This document shows positions 1 to 12,844 of a stretch of DNA of 64,000 bases, piece by piece. The notes below the pieces were generated by a model that was not told where the DNA came from, searched no databases, and saw only the letters and a program-made list of their open reading frames with translations. A program made the position numbers and the translations under genes. The stretch is from Armillaria gallica. Its lineage: Eukaryota; Basidiomycota; Agaricomycetes; Agaricales; Physalacriaceae. Where the stretch lies: positions 4,030,001-4,094,000 of the forward strand of contig JBANDB010000002.1 of assembly GCA_037576215.1 (NCBI GenBank), in the 5' to 3' direction. Position 1 is the first letter of the stretch. Every line of letters starts with the position of its first letter.

Positions 1-1641
1 TCTGGTTCTGGTTTTTTGAAGCTCGAGACGATCCAGATACCAAACCTTTGACCCTGTGGCTGAACGGCGGGCCAGGATGTTCAGCTATGATTGGGCTGTT
101 TCAAGGCAAGTACTGCATTGGCTTATGACTTTCGCTTGACTTGACCCGCGAGCGTTCATATCGTTTTCACAGAAAACGGTCCATGCACAATAAATGATAA
201 CGCAAAGACCGTCCATAATCCTTACAGCTGGAATAACTACAGCAACAGTAAACTTGTTTTCATAATTATCCTTCCATTCTTGATGTTTTGTTATACAGTG
301 ATCTACATTGACCAACCTTTTGGCGCCGGTTTTTCCAAAGGATCGACCTTGGTTAATTCCACAGATGAAGCGGCAGACTTCATATGGCAAGCGTTTCAGA
401 TCTTATTTGATCACAAGACGTTCAGAAAGTTCAAAGGCAGAGAGTATGGTTTTAATCCGGGCGCCTCCTGCCGATTTAACACGATTCTGTTTCACAGATT
501 TATCATTGCAACAGAGTCCTATGGCGCTCGCTTTGGACCGGTCTTCACACAGTACTTCCATTCGCAAAATGCCAAAATCAAGAGCGGCAAGATCAACGGA
601 ACTCAGATTGAAGTTTCAAAATTGCTCATCAATAAGTGAGTAATTGCGGGTTTACGTTTTTATTTATTTCTTACATATCTTTGTCGGAAGCGGTAAACAC
701 GATCCTGTAATCCAGATGCAAGCTTCTGTCGACTATGCGAGACGTGCTCCGTCTTATGGAAGCCTCGTCAATACTTCCGTATTAATGGACGTGGCAACGG
801 CATACAACGAAACATGTCTACCCGCTCTACAAGATTGCTATGATGATGGTGATGCTGATACCTGCCACGATGCTATTATGTCCTGCGTAAGCTGATCCCT
901 GGATGTTATACCTTCGTCATTAAATAATGTCTTTCCCAGACTCAAGACGTATTCAATCCCACGGTGGGAGACAGAGATCCCAATGATTTGCGACAGAATT
1001 CCTCAACCCCTTCAGACGATGTCGTTCCTCCTACATTCTATCTCGATTACCTTGACGACAAAAACGTACTCGATCTCATCGGCGCTCAAGTGTCATACGA
1101 TCAGTGTGATGACAGTGTCAAGGCCCGCTTTTCCCGCAACGGGGAAACAGGCCGCTCTTTTTTATCCAATCTAGCGGAAATTGCAAGCGAGGGCAAAGTC
1201 AAGCTCCTGATCTGGGTAAGTCTCTGACAGTGTTATGCAAATTGAGGCTAAATTCAAGGTTCTTTTCAGGCTGGAGACGCAGATATGAAGTAAGTTTCAA
1301 GGTGCAAAGCAGCCTAACCTTTATCTAAATGTTTTCCAGAGCAAATTGGCTGGGTGTTCACGAGTGCATTGCCTCGATGGATTGGCCGGGTCGTTCTGCA
1401 TTCAGTGAGGCATCACTGTCGGCATTGACTATCAACGGAAAGACTGTCGGTCAATATAAATCAGTTGCCGACACCAATCTAACATTCGTGTATGTGGCTA
1501 TTATCATCATTTCTCCCCCCGTTCTTACGCATTACATCTAGCCGAGTCTATGAAGCCGGGCACTCTATGCCAGCATATCAACCTGAGGTTGCACAAACTG
1601 TCTTCGCCAGATTTTTGAAGGGCGATGTCAACACTGACTAA
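1..1641 (+). CDS. Serine carboxypeptidase, S10 family (5' end outside window)
   Basis: Secreted or vacuolar exopeptidase that removes C-terminal residues. The first visible exon carries the oxyanion-hole motif [13 protein letters not shown]. Later exons carry the nucleophile region ATESYGAR, the Asp motif IWAGDADMN and the His motif YEAGHSMP, so the Ser-Asp-His triad is complete. Cysteine-rich text around 820-890 fits the family's disulfide-bonded insert. The N terminus and any signal peptide lie left of the window. The stop is TAA at 1639-1641, about 150 bp from the converging RNase H2B gene. The first intron (106-172) appears to use a GC donor: splicing there restores the conserved FQENGPC, whereas the nearby GT at 111 would give FQGKNGPC. 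The remaining introns look canonical. Family identity is certain; vacuolar versus secreted location cannot be told from this fragment. Confidence 0.93.
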
Positions 1642-1792
1642 ATAAGGCAAAGTGACGGTCATTTCTCCCCTTGGTTTTATTATCTGTAGCATTTGAACTA
1701 CCCAACGAACTCTGTATTATTATTATATCAATACATATGGCCTCGTAGATGAACTCAGTTGCCCAAGGCAGCGCTAAGATCCTGAATTGCAA

Positions 1793-3114
1793 TCAAGCTC
1801 CAGCCTTCTTGGTGAAAAAAGTTGACAGTTTAGCCATCCCTTTCACATTCGCTTTCTTTAGCTTTTCCACTCCCTGGGATCCCTTAGCCGATTTACGTTT
1901 CTTGTCACCGTTCGTGTCTTTCGAGGTTTGAGCGCCCTTTCCGGACTTCGCTGTTGTCGCCATACTTTCCTCTTCTAGGCGCTTCATGAAGGCATCGAGA
2001 TCTGTGAAACTGGAACTTTTGTCAATCGCGGCACTGCCAGGACAAGATAACAACAGCATTACTCATAGGATGCCACAAGAGATGCGGACTCCAGAGGTGG
2101 TAGATATTGACAGATGAGATCGCAGGCGATTTTCGTCTTGGCCGCTAGATGGGCAAGCAAGCTTTAAATGGCGTACTCTTTAAAAACGACTTGAAACAGA
2201 CCCGCGAGCAACTTTTCCTTTCCATCGTCCAACAGGCCGTCTTTAGCTAAATTTCTTGTGATGCTACGAGACATCTCAATCACCGGGAAAGAAGACATGT
2301 GGTCTACCTTCTTGCGGACATAGTCGACAACCTTGGTAGGCGAAAATCTGTAAACCGTAATGTCGGAGGCCACTTCTGCCCGACGATAGTGTCCGCGTCA
2401 GAGCGTCTACACGACTAGAGGATCGATAGAACTCCCCTTTCATCTCACAGACACGTCGAAGAGCCCTCCTAGTGCACTCCATCTCCACAAAAGATGTAAT
2501 ATCAACAGCTGAAACAAGGTCGTTCGACTCTCTCGATAACTTGGATATCGCGTCTTCGAATATGTCGTCAGCGGGACGGAAGTTACCAGAGGTCCCGTCG
2601 CCCTAGGATCCTAGTGAGAATTGGAGGGGTAGAATGATGAACGAATTTACAGGTATCGTCGATTTCAGAATGGGTATCAATAAAAAGGCTGGGTCGATGG
2701 GTGTCAGGACTAGCAGCTTTCCGTCTGACATGTTTTTATGAGTAAAAATGGCTCACGTACTAAAGGGACCTCTTGCCTGATATGATTTCCTCACCCAAGG
2801 TCCACGAACGAGCATTTGTGGGCGAAACACCTTGTACTTCGAGAATTTGAGTTGCCTGTGATAGCCGGTTGCAAGGGAAAAAAAGACAAGGCAATCCTGA
2901 GAAATCGAATAAGAAAACGCTGCAAGAAGTAGGTTGAAGATATTGACCGGTTCTTGGATGTAGCAGACGAATGAAACGGCTCGGAGGGAGTATGTTGCCA
3001 CCTGGGCTGCCCAGAGCTATAGCCTGCAGTACATCTGCCGCTTCGCCATTAATAAAGGACCGCAGAAAGTTCGAACGCCTCGCCTGCGGGTAGAACACCA
3101 ATGTGCGTCGCCAT
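1793..3114 (-). CDS. RNH202: Ribonuclease H2 subunit B (Ydr279/RNH202 family)
   Basis: Non-catalytic subunit of RNase H2, which removes ribonucleotides from DNA and RNA:DNA hybrids in the nucleus. The N-terminal barrel reads FIRLLHPRTG, then LEVQGVSPTNARSW, then KLLVLTPIDPAFLLIPIL, all typical of the family. The winged-helix part follows (SPTKVVDYVRKKVDHM, NLAKDGLL). The Lys-rich tail ends in KLSTFFTKK, which resembles the PCNA-binding box at the end of human RNASEH2B. ATG at 3114 gives MATHIGVLPADVLQ, a normal family start, if a 49-nt GC-AG intron (3083-3035) is removed; a second GC-AG intron (2776-2725) restores GEEIISDGKLL. Other introns have GT donors. An upstream ATG-like start near 3191 is possible but fits the family less well. 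Confidence 0.88.
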
Positions 3115-3373
3115 CGCGCTCGCTGGAGTAACTGGAGGGAAGCGTTGTGAAGGGCGCCGTGGCAGCGAAGAATAAGATCACAACAGGTCAACCGACGCGT
3201 TGTTTTGTGTTGCTTTACTCCCTCCCCGGGCCGTTTTCTCCGTATTTCTTACTATTCACCTCAAATTCACCTTGGACACTGACTGACGGCTGCATCAACT
3301 ATATGACTCTGCTGATACCACCACCTCAAGCAATCAGTGGTTTCTCCCACTATTCAGACTGCCGGTAACATCT
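3115..3373. other. Intergenic spacer
   Basis: About 260 bp upstream of RNH202. It must hold that gene's promoter. I see no gene or repeat here. Confidence 0.5.
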
Positions 3374-3442
3374 AGTAGGTATACACTAATACATCTAGAA
3401 TTTGTACATTTTTGCGAACATTTTATTTTAGCTTATATTAGT
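3374..3442 (-). repeat. Copy of the MET3 3' end and 3' UTR (element-free)
   Basis: Positions 3387-3442 match 8129-8184 base for base over 56 bp in the same orientation. At 8129-8184 this sequence is the last few codons, stop and 3' UTR of MET3. To the left, 3374-3386 matches the sequence that lies on the far side of the inserted element at 7548-7561, so this copy looks like the site before insertion. Similarity ends abruptly at 3442, where transporter-like coding begins. It could be DNA captured during break repair, or a member of a dispersed repeat family. Confidence 0.8.
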
Positions 3443-3784
3443 CATCTGGATGACGTCCAACATCGTGATTATTCCCGTAAGTCGAGAAGCTCATACTTTC
3501 TCTAGGTTGTATGCCTTTTCTACCCCGAGACGTCGAATAGACATCTAGAGGATATAGATCGTTTGCATAGAGAGCACAGAGGAATGGTTTTTGTCTTCCG
3601 ACACAAGGAGGCCATTCAGATGGAGCGACCGGAGCGCTACTTGCTGGCAGACGAAGAGAGGGTATCTCAGGTGAAGAAGGATGCTGATGGAGGAAGCATC
3701 GATCAGGTGGAGAACGTTGAGCACGAGGTGGACATGCAGGGACCTCTTACGCCTGGGAAGAACGAACATCTTATTACGTGTTAA
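3443..3784 (+). pseudogene. 3' remnant of an MFS sugar transporter
   Basis: Translation gives WMTSNIVIIP, then after 3505 VVCLFYPETSNRHLEDIDRL followed by a hydrophilic charged tail ending at TAA 3782-3784. PETxxxxLEDIDRLF is the signature at the end of the last helix of fungal sugar transporters of the major facilitator superfamily. The other roughly 400 residues are absent: upstream sequence switches at 3442 to the MET3 3'-end copy. The two reading blocks are separated by only 29 nt (3477-3505) with GT and AG ends, shorter than a normal intron, which may itself be decay. No start or promoter is evident, so I call it a pseudogene. Confidence 0.65.
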
Positions 3785-3958
3785 ACTATATACTCATAGA
3801 AAGCCCAGTACCAATCCTATATAAGGACTACTGTATCGGGAAACAAGGACCCGTATTGATGGGAGGTTCGTTCGAAGATCATTTCATGCAGAAGATTTGC
3901 AACTAATAAGAATGGTCACTCACGAACTTAAGTCCTGCTCTTTGTAATCGTTCCATAC

Positions 3959-5937
3959 TCACATTCTAAATATCTATAAGATGATACACACTCGGACAAT
4001 CGAGAATACATGTAAAGCCGGATGAAGAGCCTCCAGTCCGTAGAAAAAGGACAGCGACCAAGGGTGAAAGCTAGACCAGTTCGCGAGCTGTTTCATGAGC
4101 GCTAGATGTAACTTGAGGTCAAGCTCGAGAGGAGAGATCTGCAGAAAAGTTTTGACAAGACAGCGGCAGCAGAGTTGGCGAGATTCGTCGAAGTTTTCGT
4201 AAGCGAGCCTATATGCGGCGGTAGTATCCAGTATGCGATGCAATTGCTGAGAGCCTGAAATGTGCTGGTTCAATGAATGTGTCTGTCGTTACCCTTCATA
4301 TTCTTCAAACGATTTGTGAGAAAATCCTGACAAAAAAAGAGATCCTGACAGACCTAGCTGCCACATGGTTTCGTCGCCTCAACCCGCCAATCTTGATAGT
4401 ACGCACCGGAGATTCCGGAAGATCATGTTCTGATTCGGGGATAAAGGCTACCGATGTGTTCGTGGTACCTCCGCTGATGGACGGCGGCGGTGCTCTTGCG
4501 TTACCAGATAGTACTCGTGTACTGAAGTTTGATGTACCAGGGACTCCGATGTTGCAAGGATGACGACGAGGAGAACGAGGAGGACGAGGAGGACAAGGAG
4601 GATAAAGAGAAGGTGGCAAAGGAGAAGGAGGAGAGGGAGAAGGTGGATGAGGAGAAGGTGGTGGTGGGTGTACTGGTGGAGAAGGTGGTGGAGGATGTGG
4701 AGGAGAAGGAGGTGGCGGCGGCGGAGGCGGCGGTGAGTGTACTGGTGGAGAGGCAGGAAGGGGCTGGTGTGACGGCAACTTACCCCATCCTCGTTTTGTT
4801 TGCAGATCCATCTGAATCTGAATCAAGGACCCGGCGTTTGACAAGAACTTCAGGTGAATATTATCAGTGAGTAGTACATGATCTAGTAGAGCATGACATA
4901 CCATGTCATCGAACCTCTCCAGAACTGATATTAGTTGTCGAGTATAGGGCAGTCCATGAGTGGTGTTATTGGCTAGCCGCAGCGATGCAGCAATTTCTCG
5001 CCTTGCAGCGACAAAAATGTAGAGTTCCAAGTACAGCCTTTTGAAAGCGGCGAAAAAAGTGTCGAGAAATGTTGATGCTGGAGATACGCAATAAAAGATT
5101 TGCCGCAAGTAAACAAGAATAATACACACCGACAGCCAGTGGCAATGCCGGCAACGTTGTCATCATCAAGGTTGAGATTGATCTTGCTGTGTGGGAGATA
5201 GCGTCTTGTATGACAGAGTAGGTGATACTCGCAACGCCGATCATGTTGGACAAACCCTAGCCACGATGACCTTCAAATGCGCTGACCACGCTCCATTTGT
5301 CAAAATCCTATGAAGACAACACATCGTCAGGCATGTAAGGGAAAACCAAGTAGTAAGGACCATACGCGATTTATATCGCCAAGCAAATTCGTCATATGCG
5401 ACATGTCTACATCTATCATGTCAGCCAAAATTCCACACCGTTGGGCGAGCACCTCAGCCCGACGGTTGTTGACGGCGTCCCGATGAGTGAGGAGAGATGC
5501 TACACCGGTGATCGCAGATTTGATAGCAGCATCGTACTTGAACCTGGCGTCGATGGTGACATTGATAGTGCGCAGGAGCTTCGCTGCTTGCCTCGTCCTA
5601 GACGCGCTAAAAGAAGTGAGGCAACAAAGGAAAGCGAAACACGCTTTACAACATACTACGGAAAATATCTTTGCACGGTGGTGTACAACGTGTAAAGATT
5701 GTCACAGTCCTCCGCTATGCGTGAATATGAACTGTATGTCACGGGGTCATTATTATTGATAGCATTGCCATGTAGCCAAAAGGCCAAGGACTGCAAAGTT
5801 GCGATTTCGTCGGCGCTACCGTTGAAATTGGCCAACGGAAGGCAAAAGAAGACAGAAAGATGGGGATAAATGGAGATGGGCGAAGTCATTGTTGGAGACG
5901 AAAGCAAAGCGTAAGGAAGGAGGATGATACTGGTCAT
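3959..5937 (-). pseudogene. Unrecognised multi-exon gene, interrupted by an in-frame stop
   Basis: I do not recognise the family. Coding-like stretches joined by plausible splice sites run from ATG 5937 (MTSIILLPYALL) through a helical segment at about 5640-5360 (KLLRTINVTIDARFKYDAAI) and FDKWSVVSAFEGHRG. They then hit TAG at 5259-5257, yet continue in the same frame (GLSNMIGVASITYSVIQ). Further exons give a helical part (TFFAAFKRLYLELYIFVAAR), a proline-rich or intronic section at 4800-4560, and a final exon (QQLHRILDTTAAYRLAYENF, LDLKLHLALMKQLANW) ending with TGA at 3961-3959. It may be one gene with a nonsense change, or two genes, but only 12 bp would separate the stop from the next ATG (5244). 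No catalytic motif is visible. Confidence 0.35.
4559..4740. repeat. Purine/pyrimidine-asymmetric low-complexity tract
   Basis: The plus strand is almost all purine here (GAGGA, GAAGG and GGTGG runs); the minus strand reads as CCT/CCA. On the minus strand it would encode Pro/Ser-rich repeats; on the plus strand Glu/Lys/Val-rich text. It lies inside the unrecognised minus-strand gene. GT and AG sites around it mean it could instead be intronic. Confidence 0.7.
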
Positions 5938-6121
5938 ACTATGACGTAACAATACTGGCCGGAACCCGCGGGCCGCTTCCGACCTATATAACAGCTACAT
6001 GACCTACGCCCCTTTTACTGTTTATTTAAATAGACGTTCTGTTGATCTATTTTGTCGCGAAGTAACTGGTAAATTGCTTCAGCTATACTCAGTGCTAATT
6101 TGAATGCGGCTTGCATAGGAC

Positions 6122-6937
6122 ATGAACACGAACAGAATTCTACTACCTTCCATTGCGCACATTGTACATGTTCTTATTCGCGACCTCGTCTCATTCCGCT
6201 CCAATGCACTGTCTTTGTTCATTCAAACAGTTCTTGCAGCTCCAATGCGACAGGCAGCAATTCTCCCCATTCTCGTTACTGTCAGGGATATCCTCATCGA
6301 GTTCCTCCTTGCCGTTTCCGCGACTTGGGAAGAGTCTTACTTCTTCGTCGGGCAATGCCACTCAATCATGACTAGCTCAGAACGACCAGAAGAATTCCAG
6401 CAGAGCGAGCGTCACCTACGCGCTCTTCACAGGAGCCGTATGCAAGCCAGACAGATAGAGCCTGTTCTTGAAGGGATTTTGGATAAAGCTGAAGAACTTT
6501 TGGTTCTGGAGCTCCGTGGCTCCTATATCGTGGAACACATACTCTGCTTCACGAAGAGGTTCTGTCGAATCTCCTCGTACCGGCTGGGTGTCACAGAACG
6601 TGTTCCTGATTTTATGAACATGATCCGCCGAGATGCGCGCGAAATTCTAACTTGCCTGCACAACTTGGAGAAGCAAATGTCGAGGATGAAGACCAAAATT
6701 TGGGATTCCAATTGGCGGGCTCGTATAAACCGCCCAATAGTCAGAGATTGGCTAGTCAATCCTTCTGGGCCAGGACTTCTCTTGCGGCATGGAGTCGCCA
6801 GCGACTCCATAAGTATTCTACAAAGATACGGGTCCAGACAAGTCTCTATGAAGCATCATTTCGCAGAAGATGAAGATGATTTTATGTTGTCCTTGTGGGA
6901 CTGGCTACATTCAGGAGAAGACTTGCGTATATGTTAA
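6122..6937 (+). CDS. Hypothetical protein, 271 codons in one exon
   Basis: A single open frame from ATG 6122 to TAA 6935-6937, divergent from the broken minus-strand gene (about 185 bp between starts). The first 75 residues are hydrophobic and could hold one or two membrane or amphipathic helices (IAHIVHVLIRDLVSF, ILPILVTVRDILIEFLLAV). The middle is charged and helical (RMQARQIEPVLEGILDKAEE). The C terminus has an acidic patch (FAEDEDDFMLSLWDW). No domain is recognised. Lack of introns in an intron-dense genome, and its place in the repeat-bearing patch, make it a possible young or lineage-specific gene. Length supports coding; function is unknown. Confidence 0.5.
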   Translation: MNTNRILLPSIAHIVHVLIRDLVSFRSNALSLFIQTVLAAPMRQAAILPILVTVRDILIEFLLAVSATWEESYFFVGQCHSIMTSSERPEEFQQSERHLRALHRSRMQARQIEPVLEGILDKAEELLVLELRGSYIVEHILCFTKRFCRISSYRLGVTERVPDFMNMIRRDAREILTCLHNLEKQMSRMKTKIWDSNWRARINRPIVRDWLVNPSGPGLLLRHGVASDSISILQRYGSRQVSMKHHFAEDEDDFMLSLWDWLHSGEDLRIC

Positions 6938-6985
6938 CACAAGTAACGAGGGAGCAGCCGTTTATACATGTGTGATATTTCAATT

Positions 6986-7200
6986 ATGTATTATGTTCTA
7001 CGTATCGAATGGCAGCGAGGATATGTACGTTTGTATTGAAAGCATAACACTGATTTGCTTCCATTGCAGGGACCCGTCATTTTCGCTAAGGTAGGTGTCG
7101 GGGGCCGTTGCGTCTTCATGCAACGGGGTTACCCTCTTGTTTTATTGCCTTTTTGCCTCAGAATGATTTCAACGAGAGACTGCGCTTGGCCGTGGCGTGA
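6986..7200 (+). other. Possible small spliced coding region
   Basis: Three short pieces join in frame across two good introns: from ATG 6986 MYYVLRIEWQRGY, GPVIFAK after the acceptor ending near 7069, and NDFNERLRLAVA ending with TGA 7198-7200. Beyond the stop the same frame stays open to about 7290. It could be a small gene, the end of a larger decayed gene, or chance. Nothing else convincing lies between 6938 and 7559. Confidence 0.2.
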
Positions 7201-7561
7201 ATGGGAGGAACCCTCCACCCGTTCATATACCAGAGAGCATACATTCGGGGCAGGGATTACGATCCTACAAGGTTTGACTGCTGGTGGGCTCATTAGTACG
7301 TTGCCGTAACTTTGATTCCCTGTTCTTTGACGTTTAGCTCTTCTTTTAAGAACATCATCTATGCTTGTGGGGTCAATATAATCCTCCTAATTTCCGATTC
7401 CTTATCTCCCCCATCCTTGTTGAGAACTTGCGCTTTTGTGGTCGTTGATCCATTACCCGTACTCGTACTCAAGGAGATTCAACCATTGCCTAAAGGCAAG
7501 TCAGTCTGTAAAGTATAGTTGAACGGAGCCTTATAGCGATCCTTAGTGTAGGTATACACTA

Positions 7562-8128
7562 CTGTCCGTGACCTGGAAACGGGCCGAGCTGGCTTGTTTT
7601 AAGTGCAAAAATTTGAATACCAAAATTACTCTCTGTCAGTCACTGTCTATGACAAGAAAAATATGTGTTCTATTATTCTATGAAGTCTTGAGCCCGTGTG
7701 ATAGGGGAAATCTTGTACTATGAATTTTTTCCGAAGTGATGGCCTAAAAAGCATAGAAACGGGTCAAACGGTATTTACATAATTTCAAGGATGCCCTCCT
7801 TGCTACTGCGGTCCCATCCTCACCGGAGGCATCCAAGAGTAAACTAGGATATATAGTCATATCATGGAAGTTTATAACGGCTATGAGGGATGAAGAACCT
7901 TGCCTATTTTTGTGCAGTCACTTGCACAAGACAATTTGATATTTTTCTCAGATAAAAAGATTTATTGAGAGGGAAATTCAAAATGGCACAGCTAAACCTC
8001 TTCTGCATAGATGCTGAATGTCTCAACCTCTGACCTGAAAAAAACCACTTGCCAAAAGGTGTCAGCATCGTTGAGATATGAGCGTTTGACCCGTTACCAT
8101 GCGTGACCCGTTTCCAGGTCACGCACAG
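7562..8128. mobile_element. 567-bp terminal-inverted-repeat element (MITE-like) with TA target duplication
   Basis: The left end begins CTGTCCGTGACCTGGAAACG; the reverse complement of the right end differs at one base (CTGTGCGTGACC...). Both ends are flanked by TA (7560-7561 and 8129-8130), the target duplication of Tc1/mariner-like elements. Subterminal inverted copies of AACGGGTCAAACG lie at 7758-7770 and 8083-8095. No transposase frame is present, so it would be non-autonomous. The related sequence at 3374-3442 has the flanks joined with a single TA and no element. It lies about 50 bp past the MET3 stop codon, inside or next to the MET3 3' UTR. Confidence 0.85.
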
Positions 8129-8172
8129 TAATACATCTAGAATTTGTACATTTTTGCGAACATTTTATTTTA

Positions 8173-10427
<2,255 letters not shown>

Positions 10428-10885
10428 GACTGGCTGTTCTTATCGCGACAGAAGGATGGGATACTGAAAGTATGAACAGTCAACGCGGAGATCGATGGCA
10501 TTGCAATTTTTGCTTATAACCACCATAATGCTCAGAATCACGCAATCGCGGTGAAAAGTCGATCGTTCTCAGCAAACCAAGCACCGTCGCAATCCGGTAA
10601 GAACGCGATTCGCTGGCGATTACCCTATGGCAGCAACGGAATTCAATCCTTGGGTTCTAAGAAAAGAAGATGACAGCGTGCTCAAAGGTGAATCGCAACC
10701 ACATGGCCGTGTGTTACGACTTGTATATATCAAAGCACAACTTGACGATGCGGATAATATGACTTGTTCATCACTTCTTTTCGAAGTACGAGTCCAAAAA
10801 ATATATGTACTGCTATTATATAGATTGCCCGAGATAAAATACAAGTGGAATATATGCAAATGCCTGGTATTACACACAAGCCTTG
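10428..10885. other. Intergenic, MET3 promoter region
   Basis: Lies between the MET3 start and the stop of the next minus-strand gene. No further gene, repeat or recognised site is seen. Confidence 0.5.
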
Positions 10886-12692
10886 TCATGATGCTCCGTC
10901 CGATGGACCCGCGAGGTGCAAGTGTATGGGACTTAATGACGACGTAACCTCGACACGACCTTCTCTCGGCTTCCAACCGGTAGGTTTCTGGCCCCACCCT
11001 ATCCATCCCCGGACTCTATTGGTGGTAGTTTGGTCGTACACACATTGCCTGTACCGATTCTCGCCGGAGGGATCCCAGGAGGGGTCTATCCGGCTCTCCT
11101 TTACGGCAACGGAAGAAAGTTTGGTTTGCACATCGAAAAAACCTGTGTACTTGGCATCGAGGGTGACGTTTGATTCTGCTTGAGCGTTCTGTACATGGAG
11201 TTCCAGTGAAACGGGCGGGGTGGACGGATCATGGGAGACATTCAGTGTGAGCGGGCCATTGAAATTTTTGACACTGCCGATAAAATTTAAAGGATCGTTA
11301 TATCGATCTGGCGCTAACAGTATGACGCTAGCATTAATTTCGCTGGAAAATGCTCAGCCAACATTCAAACAGAGATGAGAGGAACAGACCTGTTTCCCGT
11401 ATCTAAAAAGAGGAGTGTAGGCTGACGTCGAACTTTATCTTGGACTAGAGTTATACTCGCATGGATAGGACTGAGAAGGGTCGAGTTATGAGCAAATATC
11501 CACAAGCCAAGAATTTCACTTACCCTCCAACATTGTCAAGTACCAGGCGCTCCGATGCATTGAACGTGCCGGTTATAGGTGCCAGAGCATTTTTCACGGA
11601 TATCTTTGGCGCTTGCATAAACTAAGACTGGTTTAACGGTCTTCCAAACCAAATAGGTAGGGTCTACTCACATCGCAAGCAATACCCATGGATGCTCCCT
11701 CGATACTGATCTTGTTGAACAAAATATTGTCACCAAAATCTCCAAATACTTGAGTAAACATAGGAAGGTAGGTTGCTAGGTAGTCGATATTAATTGCGCG
11801 AGGCATTTGAGGGAAAAGAAGGGTGATGGCAACAGATAAAGAAGCACCACGACCTAAATTGCTGGGAAACTAATGAAGCCGGCTGAGTAAATGTGAGCTA
11901 GCGAAAAGGCGCAATACACACATAAAGAGAAACGCCTCTCTCGCTTCCTCCGTCCGCGAAACATATATGTGTATTCTGGCGAAGTTGAAGACTAGAGGAT
12001 TGTAAGGAGACCAAAAGCATAACGGCATCCGCTGACGAGTCTGGGTTGATATCCACTGTAAGATTTCCAGAAATGCCTGCGGCGTCATCGGCTTCGTGAG
12101 AAACATTAGAGCGTATCGAAAAAGAGCCGTCTGGTGGTAGTGTATGCGAAGTACTGCAAGATGTGTTAAATGTTGTGTCACAGCCGGGAGAAAAGACGCA
12201 CCTGGCAGAAAATAAGGAGTGTGAAGGGTTATCCTCTATTGTGTCCCATGAATTACACTCTGGACTCTCTAGCGACAAGACTCCGTTGTTGGCGAGGGTT
12301 TGACAGATATAGAGCCGTCGTCATTACGCCATGGTGGAGGCCCTCTATGTTTCCTGTTAAGTCGCTGAAAGAAAATGAGGCAAGGCGGGGGAATTATCCG
12401 GAAACAGACGTACCGTCACGAGCAAGGGAACGCCAATCACCACAGAAAGGGCAACATAGATGACAAGGGCATATAATGTAGCGCGCCAAAACCGAGCGTC
12501 GACTTTGCTATGGAGGGATTTGCGGGGAGTAGTAAGATTGAGCTGTAGTGCTTGGGAGGTTTCGTAGTCTGGTAGAGGCGATGAAGAGCGACCGACGGCT
12601 CTGTCAGGAAAGCGCAAAGTCGGACCAGCGACGGAAGAATCAAGTTTAGCCTGCTGGTCAGCTTCTTCAAGGATGATCATAGCGGGGTTCAA
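10886..12692 (-). CDS. Predicted type II membrane glycoprotein, basidiomycete family of unknown function
   Basis: Starts at ATG 12692. An N-terminal cytosolic part of about 60 residues (PLPDYETSQALQ) leads into one membrane helix (ATLYALVIYVALSVVIGVPL), followed by a long extracytosolic region. It holds CNSWDTIEDN, SFSIRSNVSHEADD, NLTVDINPD and, near the end, YTGFFDVQTKLSSV with several N-x-S/T sites. Stop at about 10886. The exon after the helix can be read out of frame, but a 48-nt intron joining DDGSIS to CNSWDT keeps the frame. Similar single-helix proteins are common in mushrooms; I know of no function. About eight introns. It lies between MET3 and ERO1 on the same strand, with 150 bp to ERO1. 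Confidence 0.72.
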
Positions 12693-12844
12693 CTCATGAA
12701 AGACGACCGCGACGATGGGCGGTGTTTGGAGGCAACTCTTCTTTCCCGCGAATGACTAATCCGCAGTGATGCTTCGACCGTTGATGCACCCCTGAGCCTG
12801 TAATTTCTTGAAAGATCCTATTATTATTCCTTACAGATTACTCC

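Noticed and set aside
4529..4870. Plus-strand acidic protein over the purine tract
   Set aside because: Composition reflects the low-complexity tract. The minus strand has flanking helical text in phase, and there is no support for a plus-strand start or introns.
7904..8122. Protein coded inside the inverted-repeat element
   Set aside because: The 72-codon minus-strand frame runs into the inverted end and has no transposase motif.
12240..12320. Apparent frameshift in the membrane glycoprotein gene
   Set aside because: A 48-nt intron with GT and AG ends joins DDGSIS to CNSWDT and restores the frame.
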